Positions 43,500-54,861 are shown, counted from the first letter of the stretch. The stretch is DNA of 64,000 nt from Pseudisothecium myosuroides (GCA_951799445.1 OX637295.1:13640001-13704000), one strand, 5' to 3'. Notes: generated from the letters alone by a model not told the origin. Numbers and translations: made by a program.

Positions 43500-46030
43500 G
43501 GGTCAAAGTTTTTTGGTAGAGGTTTTAAATTTCTTTCTTCCACATATGTACACATTGCTTTTGGAGATGTACAGTACATAGAGTGATGATGGCGGTTTGG
43601 GTGAGTGACGCATTTGCAGGCCACCTTATCTACCCCAGTCCTCTGGAATCTTGGCTGTGAGGCCACAATTTTTCTTCGGACTATTTTTTTCAGGAGCCAG
43701 ATTGTCATCACGACTTCTGGGCATCGTGTGCACGAAAAATGTAATGTAGAAAAACTCTGATTGATTCCTTCACCAAAGCCCTACAACAAAGTTTCTAAGT
43801 CGCTTAAGACTTACTCCGTACTTGCTTGTCCTCAGTTACTTACGGAGTATGTTACCTCATCTCTCTGCAACGGAGGTCCTTTCATTTGGTATCAGAATAA
43901 GAACCCAGCTCAAGTATTTCACCTGCACTCCCCACTCCTTGGATTCTTGGAAATCATGGGCATCTACCATATGTTGGGCCATTATAATATAATATGAATA
44001 TGTTCTACCATATGTTGGGCCATTATAATATAATATGAATATGTTCTACCATATGTTGGGCCATTATAATATAACATGAATATGTTCTACCATATGTTGG
44101 GCCATTATAATATAACATGAATATGTTCTACCATATGTTGGGCCATTATAATATAACTTAGTATGAATATGTTCTACCATTTGTTCTACCATATGTTCTG
44201 CCTTCACAAGGCGGGGGTTTCTTGACACCATCACACTCTTCGTCCTCCTCTCCCTCAGTCCCTGAGTCCCTGAGCTCCACCCTCTGCCCAGTCTCCGCCA
44301 TTAATCTGCCGTTCCTTTCACATCTTGTAGACAGTTTGCTTGCTTATTACTGCCATCTGCTGCTGCTCAGGCAGGGTGACTGCGTACTGTTTCTTCGAAA
44401 CTGGTTCCCCAGCTTCTGGCACTTGGATGCGCGGTACTTTGTTCTCGCTCAGAATCTGCCCTTGGGATTCAAGGACTCTAGCTTGTGGATAGTTTGCGGA
44501 CGAGCGCCTACCTCGGAGGGAGAGCTTGAACAAGGTATGTTCAACAATTCAGCAAGTAACGTGCACATGCATTGTACTTCATATTTTCTAGCTGTTTGCT
44601 TTAAGTTTTCATAGCATTACATCGATGGTTGATTCTGCTCCAAAATGCGTGCTGCTTTCTTGCTTAGAATTTGGAGCTTTGCAGTTGTAAGGTAGGAGGC
44701 TCAGAAACATGGAGCATCTAAGGGCTGGTCCGCTTTTTTCATGTATTTTCTTGGATGGGAATATTTTTAGCTCATTTTTCAGACATAGAGAAATTGATGA
44801 GGAATCTAATCGAAGTGGTTTTGTATTTTTTTCGAGCATATTTGAATTACTTATGAATTTTCAAACGAGTTGGGTCTTGGGTCCCTATTTGTGACCCTAG
44901 GTCTTTCATAAACGATTCACTTGCAATTCTAAATAAAAACATTAGAAGAAATTTGAGGGCTGCAGAGGGCCGTTTCAGGGCTGTTCCCGCAGCTAGGAAT
45001 AGTCAAAATATTAAAAAAAATTACAAAATTACAAAAAATCAAAAGAATTTTTTGTAAAAAAAAATTTAATTTTCTTAAAATTATTTTCTGACGTGGCACA
45101 ATCTTGGCCATGTTAGATTACTACTCCCAGGGTGTTCCCAGAGTTCCCAGGGCCTGATAACTCGCAGTCTCTTATTGCCCCCAAATTTCTTCTAATGTGG
45201 GGAAAGCAAAGAGAATGATTGGCTCTTGCAATTAATAATGCATTTTTCCTTGATTCATTCAATGACTATACCAGCCAATTTCATAACCAACTCATGTCCA
45301 TTTCACAGCCATTTATAGGGTCCACTCTTAATGCCTACTCTATTTTATAGCCTCCTACCTTATCTCAAAGTGGATTCTCTTGCGTGAGCACCGTGTAAAA
45401 ACTGAGCGATTTGATGCTTTGCCAAGGAAGCAAGAGACTCTGAAAGGCCAATTTTATTAAAATGGTGGTGTTCCGTTGATTTGGCACTTTTAGCAATTCA
45501 GACTGCACAATCTAAACTGTTTTTTTGGTACCAGAATCTGTAGTAGTACTAGATTTTTGAAGTCTATACCAATCCTAGATTTTTTTATACTGCTCGATCT
45601 GATATCTATGTTGGTCCTAGATTTCTGAAATCAAAAATTGACCTAGATAATAACAATGTACACTTGTCCTAAATGTCGCTGTGTGAAAATGACACATGGA
45701 ATACCGCCATTTTAATGCAATTCGCCATCTGAGCTGCAATAACGCTAGAGTTGTGGTTTTTCCTCCTTAGAAATGATGTCTCTCTGGGTTCTCGTAGAAG
45801 CCGTGGTTGCCAATTCGGGTTTTCAGATGATTCCTTGCTGACCTTTTTGATTAGGGCAAAACCTCAGTACAAGAGGAACAGAGCTCTCCGGAGACTAGGA
45901 TTGTGCCCTTGAGAGGAGATAGTCTAGATAATGCTAGTGGGTAGGAACAACCCAGGCAATTTCTTAATCTTTGAGAGCCTGAAGGCTGTTTGCTTACAAT
46001 TGTCGGTGTTTATGTGGTTAGCAGAATGAC
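43500..46030. repeat. Segment duplicated at 59.1-63.3 kb
   Basis: Direct matches: GTCATCACGACTTCTGGGCA with 59143 onward; CTTGGATTCTTG with about 59490; CACCATCACACTCTTCGTCC with 60242 onward; CTTACAATTGTCGGTGTTTA with 63220 onward. The middle part (44.5-45.8 kb) matches 61.63-62.31 kb in inverted orientation. It holds short frames (e.g. 44222-44614 plus) of mixed composition, but no recognised protein. Confidence 0.65.
43964..44190. repeat. 41-bp tandem repeat, about 5.5 units
   Basis: Units begin CTACCATATGTTGGGCCATT at 43964, 44005, 44046, 44087 and 44128, a constant 41-bp period. Only an AATATGAA/AACATGAA change and a small insertion occur in the later units. The copy of this region at 59.5 kb lacks the expansion. 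Confidence 0.93.
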
Positions 46031-46429
46031 TCTGGCGAGGGATGAGCTACAGTAAACCCAATGCGACCAATTCAATCTCCTGCAACGTCATTGGGAGACC
46101 TGAACGACTTGCAAACAAAGAGGGATTAAGGAATCTGGCAGTGTCCTTTCTTGTAGGTATGCTTTCTCCATACTTCCTTCTTTGATTTGCACAAGACAAA
46201 TTCCAGCGGCTTGGTTGGCTAGACACCATGAAATGACTGTAATCACAGCATGTCTACCTTACCTTAGCTCTTAGTATTCTACAGCATTGTGCAAACAAGC
46301 TTACTGTCCATGTGATCTACCCCGCAGCAAGTAACTAGACTTGATAGCGACCCTTACCCAAAGTAACCTATTTCGATTCTTGCCTAAAATGAACATGTTT
46401 GAAATATGAGAAATAGGGTTGATTTTTTG

Positions 46430-46899
46430 GGGTACACCTATGATTAGGTTTTCTTAATGTACTTGCATTCCTATAGTGTTAAAAAATTAAAATGTTAAGT
46501 TGTAGCAGAATCTCTTTCAATGTGGGGTTGATTCATCTAAAAAAAATTGTAGAGTAGATTTTGAGAAGCTGTAAATTGATTGGAGTTATGCATGTTAGGT
46601 CCTTTAACTTCATATTTTTTAGGGGACCAACTTTTTAGATTTGGCATGTGAAAAGAAGATTGAAAAACTTCAATTCATTTTTGTAGTTTTAAAACCCTCA
46701 TGTTCAAACATTATAATCTTTCAATTCATAAGTGATATTGTTGTGTTTTCTTTTCCTACGTCATCTCTAATATGTCTAGTTTGAATTTGTACGGTTACAA
46801 TTCAAAAAAATTGATACAACTTATCAAAATGTTGGCTTTTTTTCTATTTAGAACAAATTCCTAGAAGCTCAAAAAAGGCCTTGGGTATTTAAAGGTTAA
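46430..46899 (+). repeat. Repeat C, unfilled copy
   Basis: Matches the flanks of the nested element at 31.4-32.08 kb but has no insertion between CTTTCAATTCAT and AAGTGATATTG. It ends AAAGGTTAA, so C may itself be TTAA-bounded. Its left end is unclear. Confidence 0.6.
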
Positions 46900-48105
46900 T
46901 TTTAATTTGAGTTCTTTCAATAGATTGGTAGATTATTGTTCTTCTTTTATAACCTTGAAATCTTTCCTCTATGAGAAGTTCAAATGTTTTTAAAGGCTTA
47001 TAATTTAAGCCATCCTTTATGAAGGCACTTCATATTGCCATAAAGGGACTTTCTTTAATTTATTGAAAATACAAAGCCTCCTTTGATTCTTATAATTGAC
47101 CAAAATAGTGGCATTAAGAATTTGTTGAATCTACATTGTACCTCTAAAGTGTCCTATTGTAAAAAGTACAACTTCTTTAAGGTCCTCTCAATGAATTTCT
47201 ATAAATACATTAGCTTATTGTTCACCTAAATTAAATCTTAAATGAATTAGTGCACTTGAAACCAACTTCTAGTATGACTATCTTGAGCTATTCTACTTGA
47301 TATCACATATTGCATGTCCTTCACATCTTCTACTATAACTTTTGAATTATAGAGTCGTTGAATTTGAAATTTTAAAAGAAGGTGTATGGAACTTTTATGT
47401 AATGTTAATTATTTTTGAATTATATAATCTATTTAAAAGTTAGTTTTGATCATTTGTCACAATTGAGTATTCATGTTTTTTTAACTTTAGAGTACCCAAA
47501 ATCAATGATCTAGTTGTGAGTTTAAAGGCCCATGTCCCACTTTAAACATGAAGTGATTATGCAAAGAACATCCAAAAATAGTATATACAGTCTTGTCTAA
47601 TTGCGTGCAAAGACATTTGCCTTGCTTGTGTACTTTTGTACATCCAAAGTTAATTAGTATCCATTTCTTTGATGGATTCTCATCTCCCCAAAGTTAAGAA
47701 TGCTAATTTTTATAATTTTTAAACTTTATTTTATTTACTTATTAATGAATTAAATGTCATTATATCCATTTTCATGAGAATTTGCACTTTCTTAGTTCAC
47801 CTATTTAAAAACTATTTTGAGCTTAATCTTTCTAGGGTTTAATCTCTTTAGAAGTCCAAATATTAATCCTATATTACTTTAATTTTTTTTTTAAATGAAT
47901 TAATTTTAATTTTAAAGTGCACCTAAATAAATTAGTAGCACAAGTCCAATATGCAATAAATAGTTATATAAGAGTTGTGTGGAATCACCCTCTTTTGATT
48001 TTATATGAGAATGGTAGACAATTTGACTACTTATTGATTGATGAGTTTAAGAATTTCTTAGTAATATTTTACTTGTCTATTTCAATATAATTGTTTATTT
48101 TGTAG
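46900..48105. other. AT-rich region upstream of the ankyrin-PGG gene
   Basis: No gene. A 3' splice site (TTATTTTGTAG) at 48104-48105 suggests that an untranslated first exon and intron of the ankyrin gene lie here. I could not place the first exon or a TATA box with confidence. Confidence 0.4.
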
Positions 48106-48244
48106 GCGGAGCTTTAAGGAGAAAATTTGAATGGTGGAAAATATCGATCAGGCAAAAAGATAAACATTGGAAGATTGCATTGATCATTTTGAAACAATTC
48201 CTTGAGGTTCCGATTAGTCATTGGTGCCAGGTGGCCATCTTATC

Positions 48245-51200
48245 ATGACTTCTCCAACTATTGATCATGATGGTATTGAGCCGGTAGTATCTGCCCCAAC
48301 AAAGATGAATTCTTTGGATGCTGATGTTATTTCGGATACAGAATGGAAACAATTTGCAAATTATTTGGAGATTTATGATCCCGAAAGGATAATGCATTTG
48401 GAGAAGTCTTGCAAACCCAAATTCTTGAGGCGATTTTTCTCCTCAGACATGGCAGCACAAAATCTCCATGAAGCTGCTAAATTGGGGAAAACTGATCTGA
48501 TGAAAGTGCTTCTGAGTTTGGAAAGGATAGATGTCAACAAGATTGATAATGCACGCCAGACAGCACTTCAGTATGCTGCATGGGAGGGTCATTTGGATAT
48601 TGTTAGTAGGTTATTGGAAGAATGGAACATCAATGCCAGTCTTCGTGATAGGGATGGAGACACAGCTCTTCATAATGCTGCAAGGCAAGGCCATGTGCTT
48701 GTTTTTGACATGCTCTTGAAAGCTAAAAAGGTGGATGTAAATAGCACCAATGACTCTCATAAAACTGCACTCATATTGGCAACAGAAAGTGGCCATGAGA
48801 AGATAGTTGACATGCTCTTGAAAGATCCGACTGTGGTGGTTACTTCAAAAGATCATGAGAGCACTCTATTACATGTAGCTGCAGAGCATGGTCATGCACT
48901 CATTGTTGAAATGATTCTACCAAGAATGAATGTCAATTCCATAAATTGGCCGCTAGAGGAATCTCCGCTTCACCTTGCTGTACAGGGTGGCCATGAAACT
49001 GTGGTGGATTTGCTCTTGAGAGCACCAAATGTGAATCCTTCTTTGAAAGATTGGAGTGGCAATACCCCACTCCACTGTGCTGCAAAGACAGGTAATGGGT
49101 TCATCTTTGAGAAGTTGTTACAGATGCCTGAGGTGGATGTAAATAGTGCCAACGAGAAAGGGTTGACGGCACTTCATCTTGCAGCAAAATACAAGCATGC
49201 AAACATTGTCACAATGTTGTTGGAAGTGCCAAATGTAGATCCGTGCGCAAAGATGAAGAATGGCACAACTCCACTGCACGTGGCTGCCAAGTTTGGCAGG
49301 GCTGATGTCATTGAAGTGCTCTTAGACACAGGAAAGGTGGATGTAAATGTCACCGATTCTAAGAAGCGCACTGCAATTCGTTGGGCCACTAAACGAGGGC
49401 AGTTTGATGTAGTAGAAGCATTATTAAGGGTTCCGACTGTGACTCCTTATCTGGGAGATGATGATGATAACACTCCCCTTCACCTTGCAGCAAAATTTGG
49501 GCACAGAGATATTGCAAAGGGACTTTTGGCAGTACCCCATTTGGATGTGAACAAGGTCAATAAGCAAAATGAGACCCCATTGTTCCTTGCTTCGAGACAT
49601 GATTTTGTCGATGTGGTGGACTTGCTCTTGAAAATTCCAGAAGTAGACCTCTCTATTTGTGATCATCATGGTGACTCTCCTTTTCACGCTGCTACAAAAG
49701 AGGGACATGCTAATATTGCTGAAAAACTTATAACACCTCCAAGGGCGGTTCCTGTCCATTCCAACAAAGAGGACTTGACAGCGCTTCACCTATGCATTAG
49801 GGGAGGCCATGAGAATTCAGTTGACATCCTCTTGAGACAATCACCCGTGGATGCAAGTGCAAAGGATGTCTATGGTAACTTTCCAATACACTATGCTGCC
49901 CAAAATGGGAACACTTGTATCTTTCAAAAGATACTAAATGCACCTGGAGTGGATGTGAATAGCATAAATGATCATCTAGAAACCCCTCTTCATGTTGCTG
50001 CAAAGGCAGGTCATGTTCATGTTGTTGATCTACTCTTACAAGTACCAACATTGAATGCAAGAATGCAAGATTGGGTTGGCAATTCCGCATTGCACGTGGC
50101 CGTGAATTATGGTGAAGAAGAGATTATTGAGAAGCTTTTGAAAGCTGATGGAGTGGATGTGAATGCCATAAACAAAGCTAGGTTCACTACACTAGATTTG
50201 GCTGCAGAAGAAGGCCATGTGCACGTTTTTGACAAACTCTTGGAGGTGCAAGATGTACTCAATAATGAGGGGGACGAGAGTGCAGAAGAGGGTCAAGGTA
50301 AACCTTCTAAAAATGATTGGAGGATTAGTTCTCTCCTAGTTGCTGCAGGCAATGGCCACGACACTGTTATCGAAAGCCTACTTGCACATGGTGTTGATGT
50401 GAATGGAACTGATGAGTTCATGTATGGTACAGCTCTTTCCCAGGCAATTGTATATGGACACCCAAAAGTTGTCGAGGTGCTACTAAATGCCCCAAGTATT
50501 GATCCAAATAGAAAAGATGAGTCTGGACAGCATCCCCTTTATATTGCTGCAAGAGATGGTCATAAAGCAATCGTTGAGAAACTTATGGCAACAGGACAAA
50601 TTGGTGTGAATGTACTTTCTAATGGTAAAACTGCACTTCACGGAGCAGCAGGAGAAGGAAGGGAGCAAGTTGTGAAGATTCTTCTAAAGACACCTGGCAT
50701 TGATGTGCATATCAAAACTAAAGAGGACAGTGAAACTGGATTTATGCTGCAACGGGAAAGTGGAAAGTGGAAACAAGAAACGGGAAATTGGAAACAAGAA
50801 ACTGCATTATTTTATGCTGCAAGAGCAGATAACAAGACAATTTTGAAGGATATTTACCATGCAAGCAAAGTCAATGATGGGGGTGAGAAGGGCACCGTTC
50901 AAATACCACTGAATATCAATGACAAGAACGCTAGAGGAGACAGCATAATCCATTTGGCTGCTCGGAAAAATTTGCTGAATGTTGTTGACTTCTTACTTGA
51001 GGTTGTACATGATGATGCAAGAAGTGTGGATGTGAATTTGAAAACTTCAGCTCCACAAGGTGAAGAGGATGGATTTAAATCAAAATCTGCCCTTCAAATA
51101 GCCATTGATGCACGTCATTACTTAGTCATTCAGAAGCTTACAAAGTTCGAAAGTATTAGCTTTACACGAGAAGAGGATGGGAAGACAATTCTTCAAGATA

Positions 51201-51892
51201 TATTTGACAAAGAGCAATGGGAAACCTTCAATATTGTGAGGAGAACACCGGAAGTGACCGATTATATTAATGCACTTTATAAAGATCGTCAAGCCAATGT
51301 TGATGCAGCAAATGCCATATTAGTCGGTGCTGCTCTCATTGCAAGTGTCACCTTTGCTTCATGGTTGCAACCACCTTTGGGTTATGCAACCTACTATCAT
51401 GAGCAATTTTTAGACAGCTTGCCAGCTCCACCTGTTGCATATCCCTCGTACGTTGCGTTTGATCATCATCCAAGTTTGCAAGCCTTTTGGGTGTTCAATA
51501 GTTTATCCTTTTTTAGTGCAATTGCTACTGTCATCTCTGGAGCTCGAAGTGTTTTGCCAGCTGAGAAAGTATTTATCAAGCAAGAAGTAGAGAATCTTCG
51601 GAGGAACCTCCTCAAAACATCTATATTGTTGGGCTTTTCTATGTTCTTTGTTTTGCTAGCATTTGCAACAGCAGGAGTTGTGGTGCTCCCCCCTATGATG
51701 AAGTTTAGAGCAAATATTTTTGTTACCATAGGGGTTGGTGGAAGTGTGTGCTTCATGTTTTTATTTTCGTTTGGGAAAAACATACATAAATTGCGCTCTC
51801 TTATCAAAAGCTCCCAAGCAAGTAAGAAAGGCTTTTTTGAACGATGGGGTCTCAAACCTTGGCACATGCCAAACCCTTTCATTAGAAAATAG
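48245..51892 (+). CDS. Ankyrin-repeat PGG-domain membrane protein, 1215 aa
   Basis: This is the only intact long gene in the window, with no intron in its coding part. Start ATG 48245 (MTSPTIDHDG) is the first in frame after a likely intron acceptor at 48104; stop TAG 51890-51892; AATAAA at 52106. I count about 25 ankyrin repeats (TPLHLAAK-type) over residues 70-980, with a diverged acidic insert (DESAEEGQGK) near residue 690. The C-terminus is a PGG domain: ILVGAALIASVTFASW, then PPLGY where plant members usually have PPGGY, and four hydrophobic spans at about 1022-1042, 1080-1100, 1122-1150 and 1156-1177. Relatives (ACD6 and ITN1 types) act at membranes in plant immunity and salt/ABA responses; the role here is unknown. 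The repeats alternate in two forms, implying growth by pairs. A GNWKQET-like 7-residue duplication sits near residue 840. Confidence 0.93.
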   Translation: MTSPTIDHDGIEPVVSAPTKMNSLDADVISDTEWKQFANYLEIYDPERIMHLEKSCKPKFLRRFFSSDMAAQNLHEAAKLGKTDLMKVLLSLERIDVNKIDNARQTALQYAAWEGHLDIVSRLLEEWNINASLRDRDGDTALHNAARQGHVLVFDMLLKAKKVDVNSTNDSHKTALILATESGHEKIVDMLLKDPTVVVTSKDHESTLLHVAAEHGHALIVEMILPRMNVNSINWPLEESPLHLAVQGGHETVVDLLLRAPNVNPSLKDWSGNTPLHCAAKTGNGFIFEKLLQMPEVDVNSANEKGLTALHLAAKYKHANIVTMLLEVPNVDPCAKMKNGTTPLHVAAKFGRADVIEVLLDTGKVDVNVTDSKKRTAIRWATKRGQFDVVEALLRVPTVTPYLGDDDDNTPLHLAAKFGHRDIAKGLLAVPHLDVNKVNKQNETPLFLASRHDFVDVVDLLLKIPEVDLSICDHHGDSPFHAATKEGHANIAEKLITPPRAVPVHSNKEDLTALHLCIRGGHENSVDILLRQSPVDASAKDVYGNFPIHYAAQNGNTCIFQKILNAPGVDVNSINDHLETPLHVAAKAGHVHVVDLLLQVPTLNARMQDWVGNSALHVAVNYGEEEIIEKLLKADGVDVNAINKARFTTLDLAAEEGHVHVFDKLLEVQDVLNNEGDESAEEGQGKPSKNDWRISSLLVAAGNGHDTVIESLLAHGVDVNGTDEFMYGTALSQAIVYGHPKVVEVLLNAPSIDPNRKDESGQHPLYIAARDGHKAIVEKLMATGQIGVNVLSNGKTALHGAAGEGREQVVKILLKTPGIDVHIKTKEDSETGFMLQRESGKWKQETGNWKQETALFYAARADNKTILKDIYHASKVNDGGEKGTVQIPLNINDKNARGDSIIHLAARKNLLNVVDFLLEVVHDDARSVDVNLKTSAPQGEEDGFKSKSALQIAIDARHYLVIQKLTKFESISFTREEDGKTILQDIFDKEQWETFNIVRRTPEVTDYINALYKDRQANVDAANAILVGAALIASVTFASWLQPPLGYATYYHEQFLDSLPAPPVAYPSYVAFDHHPSLQAFWVFNSLSFFSAIATVISGARSVLPAEKVFIKQEVENLRRNLLKTSILLGFSMFFVLLAFATAGVVVLPPMMKFRANIFVTIGVGGSVCFMFLFSFGKNIHKLRSLIKSSQASKKGFFERWGLKPWHMPNPFIRK

Positions 51893-52105
51893 AGGTAGTA
51901 AAGAACATGATTCAACTTGAGGTAGAGTTTAGTTGATATATGGAAGTTTTCATTTTGAGCCAAATTAATGCTCTTAGATTGCGTTATTCTTCAATTGGCC
52001 TAGGTTTTTGGAGGCTTGTATTTTCAAGCATCTTCTATCTTTAGTTGGTATTTATATCTTTCACTAGTGTTATTGTTCTTGTATTTGGTATATTGAATGC
52101 TAATT

Positions 52106-52111
52106 AATAAA
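52106..52111 (+). terminator. Polyadenylation signal of the ankyrin-PGG gene
   Basis: AATAAA lies 214 bp after the stop codon in AT-rich DNA, a reasonable plant 3' UTR length. Confidence 0.45.
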
Positions 52112-54158
52112 AACTAGTCTTTTAGTAAATACCTACTTATTGTAGCCATCATTTAGAATGAGGATTGTATTAGATGGATGGAGTCAAAAATTAGACACTG
52201 TAATTGGGTATTGTTTATGAGCTATGTGAATTCCAACTAATAGTCATCTAAAATCTAATCATAATCATAATCATAAACATCAAATTATATGTAAAGATAG
52301 TTCAAAGGTTATACTTGACAAAAATAAAATTTAATTACTTGTTAATCAAACACTAAATACTTAATTTTATTTTGGATAACATCCAACACAATGTCATGCA
52401 ATCCTAAACTAGTTGATCTATTTTCTATAAAGGGGGTTGAAAGATCTAAAAGTTAATCTCTATGAATAAAAATAGTTGGTTTAGATTCATAGATTACATC
52501 CATGCTATTATTTACAAACAACATGAATCTTTTGAAAGTAAATTCAAATTTAACCCATAAATACCGTGATGGGCATTTGGCATCCAATGAATGACAGAGA
52601 ATCTTCATGTATAGGACAAAAGTGCACCTATTCATCTTTAGTATTTCACCAGTCCCACCTTTAAGGGTTAAAACTAATTTCTTTTAAAAGATGAGTTGAA
52701 AATGGACTTTTCAAATTACAAATGATGAAATTAGTAGTCGGAGTAAGAAAGATTCTAGCAACAAACAACTCAGATTGACATTTTCATGTGGTACATACAA
52801 TGATTGTTGACATTTGCGTCACAAGATTCAAAAATTTGCAATGGATTATACACTGAATGTTAAATGTTGATTACATTCTACTTCAATATTGAAATGCTAA
52901 ATGGCCCAAATCAAGTTATTGAAGATTTCAAGTGAAATTCTCCGCAAGAGGACCCTTGCATTGTACACGATATCTTACTTCAATGGTCACAAAAATCCAA
53001 AGAGTAGATGTCCACAGTTTTGTAGTTCAAGCTTAGTTCTAATGTGTCAGAAAATCGGGTGAACTTTAGATTTTCCAGGATTTTCATAGATAGACACGAG
53101 ACAGGTAATTCCATCCTTGGCATGAGGTGCATCAAGCATCCAGTTCCCTCACCTCTACTGCCTAAACCCTAAACTGTAGTGTCCTTGTTTCTTCATCTAG
53201 GGTGCTCCTCAATGAATTGTGCGCAATATAAGCAGACACCGGGGTCGTTTTGAGGCCGCAGCTTTAATAATATTGGTCTCATGTGCCTACCAGTCTGTAC
53301 CAATCTCCTTGTCTACATATATGTTGTTTACGTATTGAACAACTGAACCAGCAAATTTAACAAATTGTTGAATATACTCCCAAGCTGAGTCCTCTGGCAA
53401 CAACATCGCAAAAAACAAGTCATTAGCATATATGTCTGCCTAGCTATATGTCAACTTAATGCAATACTGCAAGCACCTAAGAACGCAGCTCCCATGTTTT
53501 CAACAGACTTGATTCTATAGCCTGTTCGTCTCTACTTACTGCACTTGTTGACACATTTAACAACTGAAATGGCCTCTAACTGATTTTCATGTCAATCCTC
53601 AGTATAGTTCTCAATACAATCCTCAACATAATCGTCAATATAATCCTCACTATTGAAAACTCAAAGTCCCTATTTGACAAACTTAGAATGCCATTACTCC
53701 AATAACCACACATCATAACTCTATTAGACAAATAGAAAATTTATTCTTTTAAAAAAAAATTTAACCCGGAGTTTATTCCAAGAAGAGACCCAGAATAAAA
53801 GGCGGAAAGCCGAGGGCAAAGCCTTGGAAACAAATAACCAGACTGACAAGAACCCGAATCATCAAAGTAACCTACACAAGTGGGTTTCCTCAAGTGCCAA
53901 GTGACCACCCTGCCTTCACTGAAATTCATTCTTTAAGATGATGGGATCCCGCATGTTGCTATTGCTTAAACACATGTTTCATTTTCATTGAGCACCAAAA
54001 CTTTCTACGTTTATCAACAAAAAAAACAAAAAAAACAAAAAAAACAAAAAAAAAACTTTCTACGTGTTTGAACTAATGTTTACAATGATAAAGGATCGCT
54101 TGAGACTCTAGGCCGGAGGTACTACATGCTAGAAACACAAGATGTGGAGAAAAGATAC
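52112..54158. other. Mostly non-coding stretch
   Basis: Contains TTAA element B copy 4 (52550-52671) and a poly-A/C run (AAAAACAAAAAAAAC type) at about 54019-54056. The final exon of the ACD11-like relic would be expected at 53.7-54.1 kb on the minus strand, but no matching sequence was found. Confidence 0.4.
52550..52671 (-). mobile_element. TTAA element family B, deleted copy (122 bp)
   Basis: Ends TTAACCCATAAATACCG and TTTAAGGGTTAA. In reverse it shares GATGAATAGGTGCACTTTTG and CTGTCATTCATTGGAT with the longer B copies but lacks about 100 bp of the interior. Confidence 0.65.
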
Positions 54159-54861
54159 CTTCTTCATGTAATTTTTTCAGAAACTGAACCTTCGTAGGCA
54201 ACATGAACATTCCTGCGCCGACAGCCTTGCGGATAGTCCAACCATGGTGCGGAGAAAAAACTTGCTCGTAGGCATTAGATGCAGGCTCCTTCAAGGAATT
54301 CCCTTTGAAAACCATCCCACGTTGTCCACGAAATCAGCAGCCTACTAAGTCACTAAATCAGACCTTTTTTATATATGAAATGCTAGGAAGCATATATGAA
54401 ACCAAAACTCGGAAAAACAAGTCTGGTGTAAGGTAGGGACACCCATAGTGGTTGCTGACTTAAACTCCATCCTAATATTTAAAGAACATAGCCCACCTAA
54501 ACATCTGTTCAAGAGTCAGTTTACGTCGATCACCAACATAACCTTACAAACTTCATAACTATCACATACGGTATCCAGATAACGCATTCATTGGTGCATT
54601 AGAGCAGTCATTCACTTGCTCAAATATAAAAACTTGACAACTAATAATAGGACTAATACTCAGCACTCAAAGTGGGGTGTCCCTACCTTATAGAATATGA
54701 TACACAGTTTATTTTTCCTCACACCCTCAGCAGATAGAAAGAGTGGCCAGGAGGCTTACTCGGTGACAAGAATGTGCTCAAACAGGACTCTCACCATGTC
54801 CACTCCACGCAACACACGGAGCCGGTTTCAAGTGTGGCTCCCACCCTTCGCCGAGCTCCCC
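54159..54861 (-). pseudogene. ACD11-like glycolipid-transfer protein relic, two exons
   Basis: GLTP-fold proteins of the ACD11 type move sphingolipids between membranes and restrain cell death. Exon 54861-54760 (acceptor GGGCTTCAG, donor GTAAGC) reads KGGSHT-stop-NRLRVLRGVDMVRVLFEHIL. Exon 54302-54159 (donor GTATCT) reads NSLKEPASNAYEQVFSPHHG, then WTIRKAVGAGMFMLPT and FLKKLHEE. Both match conserved ACD11 blocks in order (SHTRN, VRVLFEQI, SLKDPAS-AY-QVF-PHHGW, RKAV-GMY-LPT). The stop TGA 54828-54830 occupies the conserved Arg of SHTRN, so CGA became TGA. The N-terminal exons and the final exon were not found, and the exon phases do not join cleanly. An upstream exon with donor GTAAGT may exist at about 55407. 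Confidence 0.75.

Noticed and set aside
43964..44190. The 41-bp repeat as a CRISPR-like array
   Set aside because: Units are contiguous with no variable spacers, and the window is eukaryotic.
48611..50668. Several antisense frames under the ankyrin repeats
   Set aside because: All mirror the periodic sense coding sequence and share no independent features.
51466..51963. 165-codon antisense frame at the end of the ankyrin gene
   Set aside because: It is the complement of the membrane-domain coding sequence. Its length follows from the codon bias of the real gene.
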